Shown here piece after piece: positions 1 to 8,532 of a DNA stretch of 64,000 bases; within the stretch, counting starts at the first letter, position 1; every line of letters starts with the position of its first letter. The stretch is from an uncultured Gemmatimonadota bacterium (GTDB lineage Bacteria > Gemmatimonadota > Gemmatimonadetes > Gemmatimonadales > Gemmatimonadaceae), in the NCBI GenBank assembly GCA_902825965.1, contig CADEDA010000003.1:263457-327456 (forward strand), written 5' to 3'. The position numbers and the translations under genes are program-made. A model generated the notes under the pieces. It saw only the letters and a program-made list of their open reading frames with translations. It was not told the origin of the DNA and ran no database searches.

Positions 1-387
1 GAGAACTTCCGGCGCCGCTCGGTGAAGGAGCGCCAGGACGCCGAGCACAAGGGTATGCAGAACCTGCTGCGCGGCGTGCTCGAGATGCTCGACGACCTCG
101 CGCGCTTCGCGCATGTGGATCCGGCGTCGACCGATGCGCGCACGATGGTCGAGGGCGTGGCGATGGTCGAGCGGAAGCTCCTCAAGTCGCTGAACGGCCA
201 CGGACTCGAGGTCATCGATCCCAAGGGACATCCGTTCGACCCGGCGCTGCACGAGGCGATCACGACCACACCCGCCGCGAGCAAGGAGGAGGACCATCTC
301 GTGGCGCAGGTCTACCAGGTCGGCTACGTGCACAACGGCACGCTGCTCCGTCCCGCTCGCGTCGTCGTGACGCAGTGGAACGGGTGA
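1..387 (+). CDS. grpE: GrpE nucleotide exchange factor, C-terminal part
   Basis: The frame is open from base 1, so the 5' end of the gene lies outside the window. The visible 128 residues begin in the long helix (ENFRRRS) and run into the C-terminal beta domain. That domain carries the family pattern around GLEVIDPKGHPFDPALHEA and ends with VGYVHNGTLLRPARVVV. GrpE releases ADP from DnaK in the cytoplasm. dnaJ follows 28 bp downstream on the same strand, the usual heat-shock neighbourhood; dnaK is not in the window. The assignment rests on the conserved C-terminal motif and the neighbour. I see no anomaly. Confidence 0.93.
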   Translation, partial: ENFRRRSVKERQDAEHKGMQNLLRGVLEMLDDLARFAHVDPASTDARTMVEGVAMVERKLLKSLNGHGLEVIDPKGHPFDPALHEAITTTPAASKEEDHLVAQVYQVGYVHNGTLLRPARVVVTQWNG

Positions 388-415
388 GCAGACCCGCCAC
401 TTCCGCGTAAGCCCC

Positions 416-1552
416 ATGGCCCAGAAGGATTTCTACGCCGTCCTCGGCGTGAGCGCCTCGGCCACCGCCGACGAGATCAAGAAGCAGTACCGTCGCCTCG
501 CGAAGCAGTACCACCCCGACACCAACAAGGGGGACGCGAAGGCCGCGGAACGCTTCAAGGAGATCTCGGAGGCGAACAACGTGCTGTCCGATCCCGCGAA
601 GCGGAAGCAGTACGACGAGATGCGTCGACTCGGGGCCTTCGACCCGTTCACGCGCCCGCGGCAGGGTCCGTCGGCGCGCCCCGGTGCCAGCCGTCCAGGC
701 GGCGCGGGCAGTGCTGGCGCGGGCGCGGGTAGCCGGACCACCGAGGAGTTCGACATCGGGGGCCTGGGTGGCCTCGGTGACCTCTTCTCGTCGATGTTCG
801 GTGGCGGCCGCGGCCGCGCGGCCGGTCCCGAGCAGGGACAGAGCGTGGAGACCACGCTCGAGGTGCCGTTCAAGGTCGCCGCGATCGGTGGGAAGGTGCC
901 CATCGAACTCGAAGTGAACGAGGAGTGCGGCACCTGCAACGGGAGCGGCGCCGCGAAGGGCGCCAAGATCACCGTCTGCCCCGAGTGCAGCGGTCGCGGG
1001 ACGATCTCGTTCGGCCAGGGCGGCTTCGCGGTGAACCGCCCCTGTCCCATGTGCCTCGGCAAGGGGTCGGTGCCTTCCGAGAAGTGCGCGTCCTGCGGGG
1101 GCGCCGGTGCGTCGCGCTCGCGCAAGAAGGTGCTCATCACCGTGCCCCAAGGCACCGAGAGCGGCGCGAAGATCCGGCTCAAGGGGCAGGGTGGCCGTGG
1201 CGTCCGTGGCGGTCCCAACGGCGACATCCTGATCACCTTCCAGGTGAAGGACGATCCGGAGTACGCCCGCGAGGGGCTGGACGTGATCGTCCACGCGCCG
1301 GTGAACATCGCGCAGGCGACACTCGGCTCGCGCATCTCGGTGCTGACCATCGACGAGAAGAAGGTGACGATCACGCTCCCACGCGGCACGCCGAGCGGCA
1401 AGCGGTTCCGCGTGCGCGGCCAAGGCATCACCCACGGCGACAAGACCGGCGACCTCATCGTCGAGATCGCCGTGGTGGTGCCGGACTCGCTCACGGCGGA
1501 GCAGGAACGCCTGATGAAGCAGTTCGCCGCGGCGAGCAACCTCACGTACTGA
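416..1552 (+). CDS. dnaJ: Chaperone protein DnaJ
   Basis: This 378-residue cytoplasmic Hsp40 co-chaperone stimulates DnaK ATPase activity and delivers unfolded substrates. The J domain covers residues 1-75 with HPD at 33-35. A Gly/Phe-rich linker follows at about 80-130. The cysteine-rich zinc domain at about 170-235 has four CxxCxGxG-type repeats (CGTCNGSG, CPECSGRG, CPMCLGKG, CASCGGAG). The two C-terminal substrate-binding beta domains follow. Length and order are those of a type I DnaJ. It follows grpE closely and probably shares its transcript. An MFS gene starts 6 bp after its stop, which is unusual company for a chaperone operon. Confidence 0.96.
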   Translation: MAQKDFYAVLGVSASATADEIKKQYRRLAKQYHPDTNKGDAKAAERFKEISEANNVLSDPAKRKQYDEMRRLGAFDPFTRPRQGPSARPGASRPGGAGSAGAGAGSRTTEEFDIGGLGGLGDLFSSMFGGGRGRAAGPEQGQSVETTLEVPFKVAAIGGKVPIELEVNEECGTCNGSGAAKGAKITVCPECSGRGTISFGQGGFAVNRPCPMCLGKGSVPSEKCASCGGAGASRSRKKVLITVPQGTESGAKIRLKGQGGRGVRGGPNGDILITFQVKDDPEYAREGLDVIVHAPVNIAQATLGSRISVLTIDEKKVTITLPRGTPSGKRFRVRGQGITHGDKTGDLIVEIAVVVPDSLTAEQERLMKQFAAASNLTY

Positions 1553-1558
1553 GCCGCG

Positions 1559-2827
1559 ATGCCGCGGGCCATGCCTGGGGAGGGAGTGGCCGCACCGGCC
1601 GCGGGCCGCAGCGGCCTGATGCTCGCGATGCTCGTCGTCGCGTACACACTGAACTTCGTGGACCGGCAGGTGATCGGCATCCTGGCCGGTCCCATCAAGC
1701 AGGAGCTCGCCCTCAGCGACACGCAGCTGGGGCTCATGGGCGGCGTGGCGTTCGCGCTGTTCTACAGCGTGCTCGGCCTCCCGGCCGCCGTGCTCGCCGA
1801 CCGTCACGGGCGGGCGAGGGTGATCACCGGCGCCCTCGCCTTGTGGAGCGCCTGCACGGCGCTCTGTGCGGCCGCGTCGGGCTTCTGGGGGCTCTTCCTC
1901 GCGCGCGTGGGCGTGGGCGTCGGCGAGGCCGGTGGCGTGGCGCCGTCGTTCGCGCTGGTGGCCGACCTCGTGCCCCCGGCGCGTCGCGCGCGGGCACTGG
2001 CCATATTCGCGTTCGGCAGTCCCATCGGGTCGGCGCTGGGGATCCTCCTCGGCGGCTACATCGCGACGCGATTCGACTGGCGCGTCACGTTCGTGGTGCT
2101 GGGGCTGGCGGGCCTCGTGTTCGCCCCGGTGTTCGCGCGCCTGGTGCGCGAGCCGCCGGCGACGGCGACACGCGTCGCCGCGCCGCCCATCGCCACCGTG
2201 TGGCGTGCCCTCCGCACCAACGGGAGCTTCTGGCTGCTGAGCCTGGGCGCCGCGTCCACCTCGCTCGTGGGGTACGGCCTGCTCTTCTGGTTGCCGTCGT
2301 TCTTCGCCCGCAGCTTCGCGCTCAGCCTCTGGACGACCTCGCTGGTGTACGGCGCGATCGTCCTCGTCGGCGGGATCTCCGGCCTGTGGGCAGGAGGCTG
2401 GCTCGCCGACCGTCTGGCGCTGCGCTCGCGACGCGCCTACGCGCTGGTGCCGGCGGCCGCACTGTCGCTGGCGGCGCCGTTGTATGCGCTCGGGCTGCTG
2501 AGCCGCTCGCTGCCGTTGACGATCGCGCTGTTCCTGGTGCCGAACGCGCTGGGCCTCATGTGGTACGGTCCGGTGACCGCGGCGGTGCAGGGGCTGGTGC
2601 CCGCACCGGCGCGGGCCACGGCCTCGGCGGTGTTCCTGCTCGTGCTCAACTTGCTGGGGATCGGCGGCGGCGCCCTGTTCTTCGGGGCGCTCTCGGACGC
2701 CCTCGCGGGGCGGCTCGGGCAGGAGTCGTTGCGCTACGCGATCCTGGCTGGGCTATCGTTCTATGTGATCGCCGCCGGCCTCTTCGTCGCAGCGTCCCGC
2801 CGCCTGGAGCGTGACTGGCATGAGTGA
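1559..2827 (+). CDS. MFS transporter, spinster-like
   Basis: This 422-residue inner-membrane protein has about twelve hydrophobic segments. The first-half MFS signature is visible near residues 60-85 (GLPAAVLADRHGRARV), with a second, weaker copy near 270-285 (GGWLADRLALRSRR). The opening LNFVDRQVIGILAGPIKQEL resembles spinster-type carriers, often annotated as transporters of organic acids or sphingolipid-like molecules. The substrate cannot be read from the sequence. It starts 6 bp after dnaJ, and its stop overlaps the start of the DUF445 gene (ATG inside CATGAGTGA), so the two are probably coupled. Confidence 0.85.
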   Translation: MPRAMPGEGVAAPAAGRSGLMLAMLVVAYTLNFVDRQVIGILAGPIKQELALSDTQLGLMGGVAFALFYSVLGLPAAVLADRHGRARVITGALALWSACTALCAAASGFWGLFLARVGVGVGEAGGVAPSFALVADLVPPARRARALAIFAFGSPIGSALGILLGGYIATRFDWRVTFVVLGLAGLVFAPVFARLVREPPATATRVAAPPIATVWRALRTNGSFWLLSLGAASTSLVGYGLLFWLPSFFARSFALSLWTTSLVYGAIVLVGGISGLWAGGWLADRLALRSRRAYALVPAAALSLAAPLYALGLLSRSLPLTIALFLVPNALGLMWYGPVTAAVQGLVPAPARATASAVFLLVLNLLGIGGGALFFGALSDALAGRLGQESLRYAILAGLSFYVIAAGLFVAASRRLERDWHE

Positions 2828-3962
2828 GCCCGCAGGACCTGACGTGAAGGCGCTGCCGTCGGCAGCCTCGACCCTGGGACCGCGGCCCACGGACGAGGCA
2901 CGCCGCGCCGACATCGCGCGCATCCGTCGTCGCGCCACGGGCTTGCTGGTGCTCGCGGCCGTGGTGTACGTCATCGCCAAGATCTACGAGGCGGAGGCGC
3001 CGTGGGTCGGCTTCGTGCGCGCGACGGCGGAGGCTTCGCTGGTGGGTGGGCTCGCGGACTGGTTCGCCGTGACCGCGCTGTTCCGGCAGCCGTTGGGGCT
3101 CCCGATCCCGCACACCGCGATCGTGAAGCGCCAGAAGGACCGCATCGCCCGCGTGCTCGGGACCTTCGTGCAGAACCACTTCCTCACGAGCGAGGTCATC
3201 GCGCAGCGGTTGCGCGCGCTCGACCTGCCGATGCGCATCGGCACCTGGCTGTCGGAGCCGGAGCACGCGCGTCGCATCGCGGGCCAGGTCACGCAAGGTG
3301 TGGTGCGCACCGTGGACGCGCTGCCCGCGCAGGGCTGGCAGTCGGGGCTGGTGGACGAGGGCGTGAAGCTGATGGCGCGTGCGGTGGAGAGCAGCGAGGA
3401 CGCCATCGCCTGGACGCTCCGGGAGCAGATCAAGGCCGGCATGCCGCGCTGGGTGCCCGGCATGGTGCACGAGGCGATCCACAAGCGCGTGATGGCGGGG
3501 CTCGAGCGATTCCTGGCCGACGTGTCGAGCGATCCCGCCCACCCGGCGCGCGCGAAGCTCGAGGTGTCGCTGCGCGTGGCGCTCGACCGCTTCCGTCAGT
3601 CGGCGCTGGCTTCGACGGCGGATGCCCCGCATGGTCCGGCCGACGACGCCGCCGCGGACGGCGGCGCCACGGGCACGATCGCGCGCGTGCTGGAGTCCAT
3701 CGGACGGCACCTGGTGAATGACGAGGGGGCGCGCCGCGAGCTCGACGCGCGCATCACCGAGACCGCGTCCACGCTGGTCGAGGAGCACGGGGCCGAGGTC
3801 GCGGCGCTGATCGAGCACACGGTGGCCGGGTGGGACCCGAACCTCGCCGCCGAACGCATCGAACTCGCGGTGGGCCGCGACCTGCAGTACATCCGGCTCA
3901 ACGGCACGCTGGTGGGCGGCCTCGCCGGCCTGATCATCTACAGCATCGGCCTGTGGCTCTGA
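2820..3962 (+). CDS. DUF445 family membrane protein
   Basis: This 380-residue protein belongs to the DUF445 (YjiN/YheB-like) family. One hydrophobic segment lies near residues 40-60 and another at the extreme C-terminus (GLAGLIIYSIGLWL). The family hallmark GGLADWFAVTALFRQPLG follows the first segment. A long helical, probably cytoplasmic or periplasmic, middle part lies between them. Biochemical function is unknown for the family. I chose the ATG at 2820, which overlaps the MFS stop; a GTG nine bases earlier is possible. The stop abuts the convergent symporter gene with no spacer at all. Confidence 0.87.
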   Translation: MSEPAGPDVKALPSAASTLGPRPTDEARRADIARIRRRATGLLVLAAVVYVIAKIYEAEAPWVGFVRATAEASLVGGLADWFAVTALFRQPLGLPIPHTAIVKRQKDRIARVLGTFVQNHFLTSEVIAQRLRALDLPMRIGTWLSEPEHARRIAGQVTQGVVRTVDALPAQGWQSGLVDEGVKLMARAVESSEDAIAWTLREQIKAGMPRWVPGMVHEAIHKRVMAGLERFLADVSSDPAHPARAKLEVSLRVALDRFRQSALASTADAPHGPADDAAADGGATGTIARVLESIGRHLVNDEGARRELDARITETASTLVEEHGAEVAALIEHTVAGWDPNLAAERIELAVGRDLQYIRLNGTLVGGLAGLIIYSIGLWL

Positions 3963-5240
3963 TCAGCTGAGCATCGCGGTCTGGTCGTCCGGGAACTCGC
4001 CTTCCCAGCGCGCCATCACCGCCGTCGCCAGGCAGTTGCCGAGCAGGTTGATGCTGGTGCGCGCCATGTCCATGATCGCGTCGACGCCGAGGATGAGGGC
4101 GATGGCCTCCAGCGGCAGGTCGAACATGGCCAGCGCCCCGGAGAGGATGACCAACGAGGCCCGCGGCACGCCGGCCACTCCCTTGGACGTCAGCATGAGC
4201 GTGAGCATGATGAGCAGCTGCTTGCCGATGCTCAGTTCGATGCCACCCGCCTGCGCCGCGAAGACCGCGGCCACGGCGAGATAGAGCGTGGAACCGTCGA
4301 GGTTGAACGAGTAGCCGGTGGGCAGCACGAACGCGATGATGCGGCGCGGGATGCCGAACTTCTCGAGGTTCTCCATCGCCTTCGGCAGCGCGGCCTCGGA
4401 GCTGGCGGTGGAGAACGCGATGAGCCAGGGCTCCTTCACGAAGCTCCAGAAGCGCCGGATCGGCACCCGCGCGATCCACGCGGCCGGAAGCAGCACCGTG
4501 AGCGCGAAGACGAGCAGCGCGCCATAGAGCGTCAGCACCAGGATCGCGAGGGACTTGAGCACCGAGAGTCCGCTCGAACCCACGGTGACGGCGATCGCGC
4601 AACCGATGCCGATGGGTGCGAAGGCCATGACGAGGCCGGTGAACTTGAACATCACCTGCGCGAGGGCGTCGCACCACTCGAGCATGACCTGCTTGGGCCG
4701 CCCGTCCACCCGCGAGAGTCCCACCGCGAACAGGATGGTGAAGACGACGATCTGCAGCACCTCGTTCTTGGTGCCGGCCTCGAAGAAGCTCTGGGGCACC
4801 ATGTGCTCCATCACGCTGGCGAAGGTCACCTTGGTCGCCGCGTACTCGGAGCCGGTCTGCACCGACGCACCGGCCAGGGTGATGCCGTCGCCGGGACGGA
4901 TGAGGTTCACCGCCAGCAGGCCGACCACCAGGGCGAGCGTGGTGACGATCTCGAAGTACACGATGGACCGGAACGCGAGCCGGCCGACCTTCTTCATGTC
5001 GTCGCCGTGGCCCGCGATGCCGACCACCAGGGTGCTGAAGAGCAGCGGGACGATGAGGGTCTTGATCAGCCGCAGGAACACCGAGGAGCCGACCTTGAAG
5101 GCGGCGATCGCCTGCGGGTACTCGGATGCGGGGAAGAGGTAGCCGACGAGGATGCCGACGATCATCGCGACCACGATCTGCTGGGTCGGCGAGAGGAAAC
5201 CCTTGGACGGTGCGGGTGCAGCAGCAGCGTGAGCGGTCAT
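3963..5240 (-). CDS. Dicarboxylate/amino acid:cation symporter (DAACS family)
   Basis: This 425-residue inner-membrane secondary transporter belongs to the glutamate/C4-dicarboxylate family (GltP/DctA type). It couples substrate uptake to H+ or Na+. Family features are the LIKTLIVPLLFSTLVVGIAG segment near residue 60, the serine-rich re-entrant loop FSTASSEAALP near 280, and the GYSFNLDGSTLY and MARTSINLLGN motifs of the substrate and cation site. It is transcribed alone, convergent with the DUF445 gene. The ATG is about 50 nt downstream of a candidate TAAGTT box. Whether it prefers glutamate, aspartate or succinate cannot be told by eye. Confidence 0.92.
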   Translation of the reverse strand: MTAHAAAAPAPSKGFLSPTQQIVVAMIVGILVGYLFPASEYPQAIAAFKVGSSVFLRLIKTLIVPLLFSTLVVGIAGHGDDMKKVGRLAFRSIVYFEIVTTLALVVGLLAVNLIRPGDGITLAGASVQTGSEYAATKVTFASVMEHMVPQSFFEAGTKNEVLQIVVFTILFAVGLSRVDGRPKQVMLEWCDALAQVMFKFTGLVMAFAPIGIGCAIAVTVGSSGLSVLKSLAILVLTLYGALLVFALTVLLPAAWIARVPIRRFWSFVKEPWLIAFSTASSEAALPKAMENLEKFGIPRRIIAFVLPTGYSFNLDGSTLYLAVAAVFAAQAGGIELSIGKQLLIMLTLMLTSKGVAGVPRASLVILSGALAMFDLPLEAIALILGVDAIMDMARTSINLLGNCLATAVMARWEGEFPDDQTAMLS

Positions 5241-5291
5241 CAGTCGCGGAAAGGGGGGAACGGGCGCGGCCTAGGCCTGCTGGGACTCGGA

Positions 5292-5297
5292 AACTTA
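5292..5297 (-). promoter_or_regulatory. Candidate -10 box for the symporter gene
   Basis: The minus strand reads TAAGTT within CCGTAAGTTTCC, one of the few AT-rich spots in this spacer, about 52 nt upstream of the symporter ATG. No convincing -35 element is visible. This is pattern inference only. Confidence 0.3.
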
Positions 5298-5357
5298 CGG
5301 TGGGCGGCGGGCAATCGCTGGTGGCGGGCGGGGCCGCGCGGTGCGGGGCCCCGCGCT

Positions 5358-5398
5358 GCGGTGCCGCGAGGCGCGGTGCCGCGAGGCGCGGTGCCGAG
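5358..5398. repeat. 15-bp period GC-rich tandem repeat
   Basis: The core GCGGTGCCGCGAG occurs at 5358-5370 and 5373-5385, with a shortened copy at 5388-5398, each separated by GC. It lies in the 242-bp spacer between the symporter promoter and the array at the mnmA 3' end. It may be a slippage product or a protein-binding array; no coding role is apparent. Confidence 0.75.
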
Positions 5399-5425
5399 GC
5401 CCGGTTCAGGCCCCGGTCCGGCGGC

Positions 5426-5490
5426 ACTCACGCGAGATTCACGCGAGACTCACGCGAGACTCACGCGAGACTCATGCGAGACTCATGCGG
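5426..5490. repeat. 11-bp tandem array overlapping the mnmA stop codon
   Basis: There are six head-to-tail units of ACTCACGCGAG or one-base variants, starting at 5426, 5437, 5448, 5459, 5470 and 5481. The last unit is one base short. The final unit contains the mnmA stop codon (TCA at 5483-5485 on the plus strand). Read in the mnmA direction, every unit carries TGA, and the 11-bp period places it in each frame in turn. Confidence 0.9.
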
Positions 5491-6580
5491 CGCGCACGGG
5501 CAGCGCGCGCTTGCCGCGCTCGATCACACCGCCGCCAAGCACGACGTCGCCGTCGTAGAAGACCACGGACTGCCCTGGGGTGATGGCCTGCACGGGGGTG
5601 TCGAGGGCCACCTCGACCTCGTCGCCCTCGACGCGCAGCAGCGTGCCGGGCACGAGCGCGGCGCGATGCCGGATGCGCACCCGGAGCGGGGTGCCGACGC
5701 CGGGGACCTCGCCGACCAGCCAGTTCACGCCGCGGGCCACCAGCCCGCGACCGAGCAGCGCGTCCCGCGGTCCCACCACCACGGCCCGATCCTCGGGCCG
5801 CAGTGCGACGACGAACAGCGGCTCGTTGTGCCCACCCGGCAGGCCGCGCCGCTGCCCCACGGTGTAGCGCGCGAACCCGTCGTGCGTGCCGACCACCGTG
5901 CCATCGAGCGTGACGATGGGCCCCGGGACGAGTGCCGGGGCGTCGGCCGGCAGCTCGCGTTCCAGGACCTTCACGTAGTCCCCGTCCGGCACGAAGCAGA
6001 TCTCCTGGCTCTCGGCCTTCTCGGCCGTGAGCAGGCCGAGTTCCCGCGCCATCTCCCGCGTCTCGGCCTTGGTCATCGCGCCCACGGGGAGCAGCATGCG
6101 GTCGAGCACCGCGCGCTCGATGCCCCACAGGAAGTAGGTCTGGTCCTTCTGGTCGTCCACGCCGCGCAGCAGTCGGCCATCGGCGACACGCGCGTAGTGC
6201 CCCGTCGCGATGAACGGCGCCTCGATCCGGTCGGCGGTGTGCAGCAGGTCGCGGAACTTGGTGAACGTGTTGCAGCGCACGCAGGGGATCGGCGTGCGGC
6301 CCGCCGCGTACTCGGCGACGAACTCCTGCAGCACGTCGCGACCGAAGGCGTCCTGCAGGTTGAGCACGTAGTGCGGGATGCCGAGCGACTCGGCGACCCG
6401 CCGCGCGTCGTTGACGCTGTCGAGCGAGCAGCAGGGCCGGTCGGGGGTCTCGCCGCCGTCGTGGAAGAGCTTCATGGTCACGCCCACGACGTCATGGCCC
6501 GCGCGCACCAGCAGCGCCGCGGCGACGCTCGAGTCGACGCCGCCGGACATGGCGACCAGCACGCGGGACCTGTTCACCAC
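5483..6580 (-). CDS. mnmA: tRNA-specific 2-thiouridylase MnmA
   Basis: This 365-residue cytoplasmic enzyme makes 2-thiouridine at the wobble position of Lys, Glu and Gln tRNAs from ATP and persulfide sulfur. The PP-loop SGGVDSS is at residues 12-18. The two catalytic cysteines are in PCVRCN (near 100-103) and SQEICF (near 197). The C-terminal beta-barrel has YTVGQRRGL. Length matches the family. It lies 7 bp downstream of a cysteine desulfurase gene on the same strand, so donor and acceptor of sulfur are probably co-expressed. The stop codon falls inside an 11-bp tandem repeat. Confidence 0.95.
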   Translation of the reverse strand: MVNRSRVLVAMSGGVDSSVAAALLVRAGHDVVGVTMKLFHDGGETPDRPCCSLDSVNDARRVAESLGIPHYVLNLQDAFGRDVLQEFVAEYAAGRTPIPCVRCNTFTKFRDLLHTADRIEAPFIATGHYARVADGRLLRGVDDQKDQTYFLWGIERAVLDRMLLPVGAMTKAETREMARELGLLTAEKAESQEICFVPDGDYVKVLERELPADAPALVPGPIVTLDGTVVGTHDGFARYTVGQRRGLPGGHNEPLFVVALRPEDRAVVVGPRDALLGRGLVARGVNWLVGEVPGVGTPLRVRIRHRAALVPGTLLRVEGDEVEVALDTPVQAITPGQSVVFYDGDVVLGGGVIERGKRALPVRAA

Positions 6581-6587
6581 GACGGAC

Positions 6588-7754
6588 TCAGCCGACGCTG
6601 GCCAGACCCCGCGCCTTCGCGACGAGGGAGGGGAAGACCTCGGCGACCCGCGCGACGTCGGCGGGCGTGCTCAGGGAGCCAAGGCTCATGCGGATGGCGG
6701 CGTTGGCGAGTTCGGCGCGCACCCCCATCGCCGAGAGCACGTGCGAGGGGGTCACGCTCCCGCTCTGGCAGGCCGAGCCGCTCGACGCCGCGATGCCCTG
6801 CAGGTCGAGCGCCATCAGCAGCGACTCGGAGTCGGTGCCGGGCACGGAGACATTGAGGATGTGCGGGGCGCGCTTGGCGTCGCGGCCGTGGATCGTCGCG
6901 TCGGGGATCTTGGCCACGATCGCCGCCTGCAGCTCGTTGCGCAGCGCCTCGAGCTCACGCCAGTGCGCCTCGCGCTCGGCGATCGCCAGTTCCATCGCGC
7001 GGGCGAGCCCCACGGCGGAGGCGACGTTCTCCGTACCCGGACGACGGCCGCGGTCCTGCGACCCACCGAAGAACAGCGGCTCCAACGCCGTGCCGCGCCG
7101 GATGAAGAAGGCGCCGATGCCCTTGGGGGCGCCGATCTTGTGACCACTCACGGCGACGAAGTCGAACGGGATCTTCCGCGCGTCCACCTCGACCTTGCCG
7201 AACGCCTGGACCGCGTCGGTGTGGAAGACGGCGCCGGCGGCCTTCGTGAGCTCGGCGAGCTCCGCGATCGGCTGGATGACACCGGTCTCGTTGTTGATCC
7301 ACATCACGCTACACAACGCGAGGTCGCCCGGTGTCAGCTTGGCGCGCGCATCGTCGAGTGCGACCGTGCCGGTGGCGTCGACCCGGAGCAGGCGTTCCTC
7401 GGCCCCTTCCTTGGCGGCCTGGTGGACGGCCTGCAGCACGGCCTTGTGTTCGATGGGCGACGTCACGACCGCCTTCTTGCCCTGCGCCTTCAGGATGCGC
7501 CAGCCCCCCAACACGGCGAGGTTGTCGCCTTCGGTGCCTCCGCTGGTGAAGCAGACTTCGTCCGGTGCCGCGCCGAGGCACTGGGCCACGCGCTCGCGGG
7601 CCTCATCGAGTGCGGCACGTGCCTCGCGTCCCCAGCGGTGCGTGGACGAGGGGTTGCCGAAGCGCGGGCCGAAGAACGGCGCCATCGCCTCGAAGACCTC
7701 GGAACGGACCGGGGTCGTGGCGGCGTGATCGAGGTAGATCGGGTCGCGGGACAT
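6588..7754 (-). CDS. iscS: Cysteine desulfurase (IscS/NifS family)
   Basis: This 388-residue PLP enzyme converts cysteine to alanine and an enzyme persulfide. It shows the N-terminal YLDHAATTP, the PLP-histidine region SPIEHKAV, the Schiff-base lysine in SGHKIGAPKGIG (near 205) and the active cysteine in SSGSACQSG (near 325). That arrangement fits class I (IscS-like) enzymes. The partner mnmA follows at once, so tRNA thiolation is the likeliest job, although Fe-S assembly is also possible since no isc or suf scaffold is in view. The ATG follows a TATATT box by only 7 nt, with no Shine-Dalgarno sequence. Confidence 0.93.
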   Translation of the reverse strand: MSRDPIYLDHAATTPVRSEVFEAMAPFFGPRFGNPSSTHRWGREARAALDEARERVAQCLGAAPDEVCFTSGGTEGDNLAVLGGWRILKAQGKKAVVTSPIEHKAVLQAVHQAAKEGAEERLLRVDATGTVALDDARAKLTPGDLALCSVMWINNETGVIQPIAELAELTKAAGAVFHTDAVQAFGKVEVDARKIPFDFVAVSGHKIGAPKGIGAFFIRRGTALEPLFFGGSQDRGRRPGTENVASAVGLARAMELAIAEREAHWRELEALRNELQAAIVAKIPDATIHGRDAKRAPHILNVSVPGTDSESLLMALDLQGIAASSGSACQSGSVTPSHVLSAMGVRAELANAAIRMSLGSLSTPADVARVAEVFPSLVAKARGLASVG

Positions 7755-7761
7755 GGGTCGG

Positions 7762-7767
7762 AATATA
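7762..7767 (-). promoter_or_regulatory. Candidate leaderless -10 box for iscS-mnmA
   Basis: The minus strand reads TATATT, then seven bases (CCGACCC), then the iscS ATG. Transcription would begin at or next to the A of ATG, leaving no room for a ribosome binding site. Confidence 0.55.
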
Positions 7768-7790
7768 AGGGGGTCCGAGGCCCGTCGGCC

Positions 7791-8429
7791 TCACTCCCCA
7801 GGATGCGTCAACTTGAAGACCGAGGCGGCAGCCACCCCCCCGGCGAGCGGGCCCGCAAGGTAGATCCACGCTTCACCGGTGACGGGATTCCCGACCACGA
7901 TCTCGACCAGCGCACTCGCGAGCCCGACCGCCGGATTGAAGGCGCCGCCGGAGATCGTGGCCATGGCATAGATGCACGCCGTCACGGCGCCGCCGATCGC
8001 CAGCCCCGCGTAGTGGTTGTCCTGCGTCGCGCGGGCGGTGGCGACGTTGAGGATGACGGCGATGAGGAAGAAGCTCATCACCGCTTCCCCGGCGATGGCC
8101 TTGGCGATGCTCACCCCTTCGTCGGGTGCGATGTGCAGCGGCACGCCGAGGAACTTGTACGTGAGCATCGCCGCGGCCACGGCGCCGAGGAACTGCGCGG
8201 CGACGTACGGCAGCACCTCGCGCGCGGGGAACCCGCCGCGGATCCAGAACGCGATGGAGGTGGCCGGGTTGTAGTGCGCCCCGGAGACGTGCCCGCCGAA
8301 GTGCACGAGCGCCATGAGCGCGAAGCCGATGGCGAGTGGGGCGGTCTCGTCGAACTGCAGCGACGAGAGGCCGATGACGAGCATCAGCAGGAAGGTGCCG
8401 ACGGCTTCCGTGAGGAGTTTGGGGAGCAT
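7791..8429 (-). CDS. Aquaporin-family channel with NPAV in loop E (AqpS-like)
   Basis: This 212-residue inner-membrane channel of the MIP family has six hydrophobic helices. The two NPA loops are at residues 54-56 (HYNPATS) and 165-167 (FNPAVG). In water channels and GlpF the second motif is followed by the selectivity-filter arginine (NPAR); here residue 168 is valine. As I recall, Sinorhizobium AqpS, an arsenite channel, also has valine there. The gene is divergent from an ArsR repressor with a CVC metal site and shares its control region. I infer a metalloid (As(III)) or other neutral-solute channel. A plain water channel is the alternative. Confidence 0.8.
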   Translation of the reverse strand: MLPKLLTEAVGTFLLMLVIGLSSLQFDETAPLAIGFALMALVHFGGHVSGAHYNPATSIAFWIRGGFPAREVLPYVAAQFLGAVAAAMLTYKFLGVPLHIAPDEGVSIAKAIAGEAVMSFFLIAVILNVATARATQDNHYAGLAIGGAVTACIYAMATISGGAFNPAVGLASALVEIVVGNPVTGEAWIYLAGPLAGGVAAASVFKLTHPGE

Positions 8430-8500
8430 GGCAGCCCATAGGTTGCGGTGCGGTGGCGCGGTCCACAAGGCGTCTGGCCTTGTCGCGCCGTGTGCCGACG

Positions 8501-8532
8501 GATATCGTATATGCGATGCCGCATATGATATG
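8501..8532. promoter_or_regulatory. Imperfect palindrome, candidate ArsR operator
   Basis: The left arm ATATCGTATATGCG (8502-8515) is mirrored by CGCATATGATAT (8520-8531), apart from a two-base deletion. It is a strikingly AT-rich patch in GC-rich DNA, lies between the divergent aquaporin and arsR genes, and includes the arsR start codon. ArsR-type repressors bind such AT-rich dyads over their promoters, so autorepression and joint control of the channel are plausible. Confidence 0.6.

Noticed and set aside
260..1807. Long minus-strand open frame opposite grpE end, dnaJ and the MFS gene
   Set aside because: Its product is Arg/His/Ala-rich without motifs; it mirrors dnaJ and the MFS gene, which have clear family signatures. 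Long antisense frames are expected at this G+C.
5426..5490. Possible CRISPR array
   Set aside because: The units are only 11 bp, directly abutting with no spacers, and no cas genes are present.
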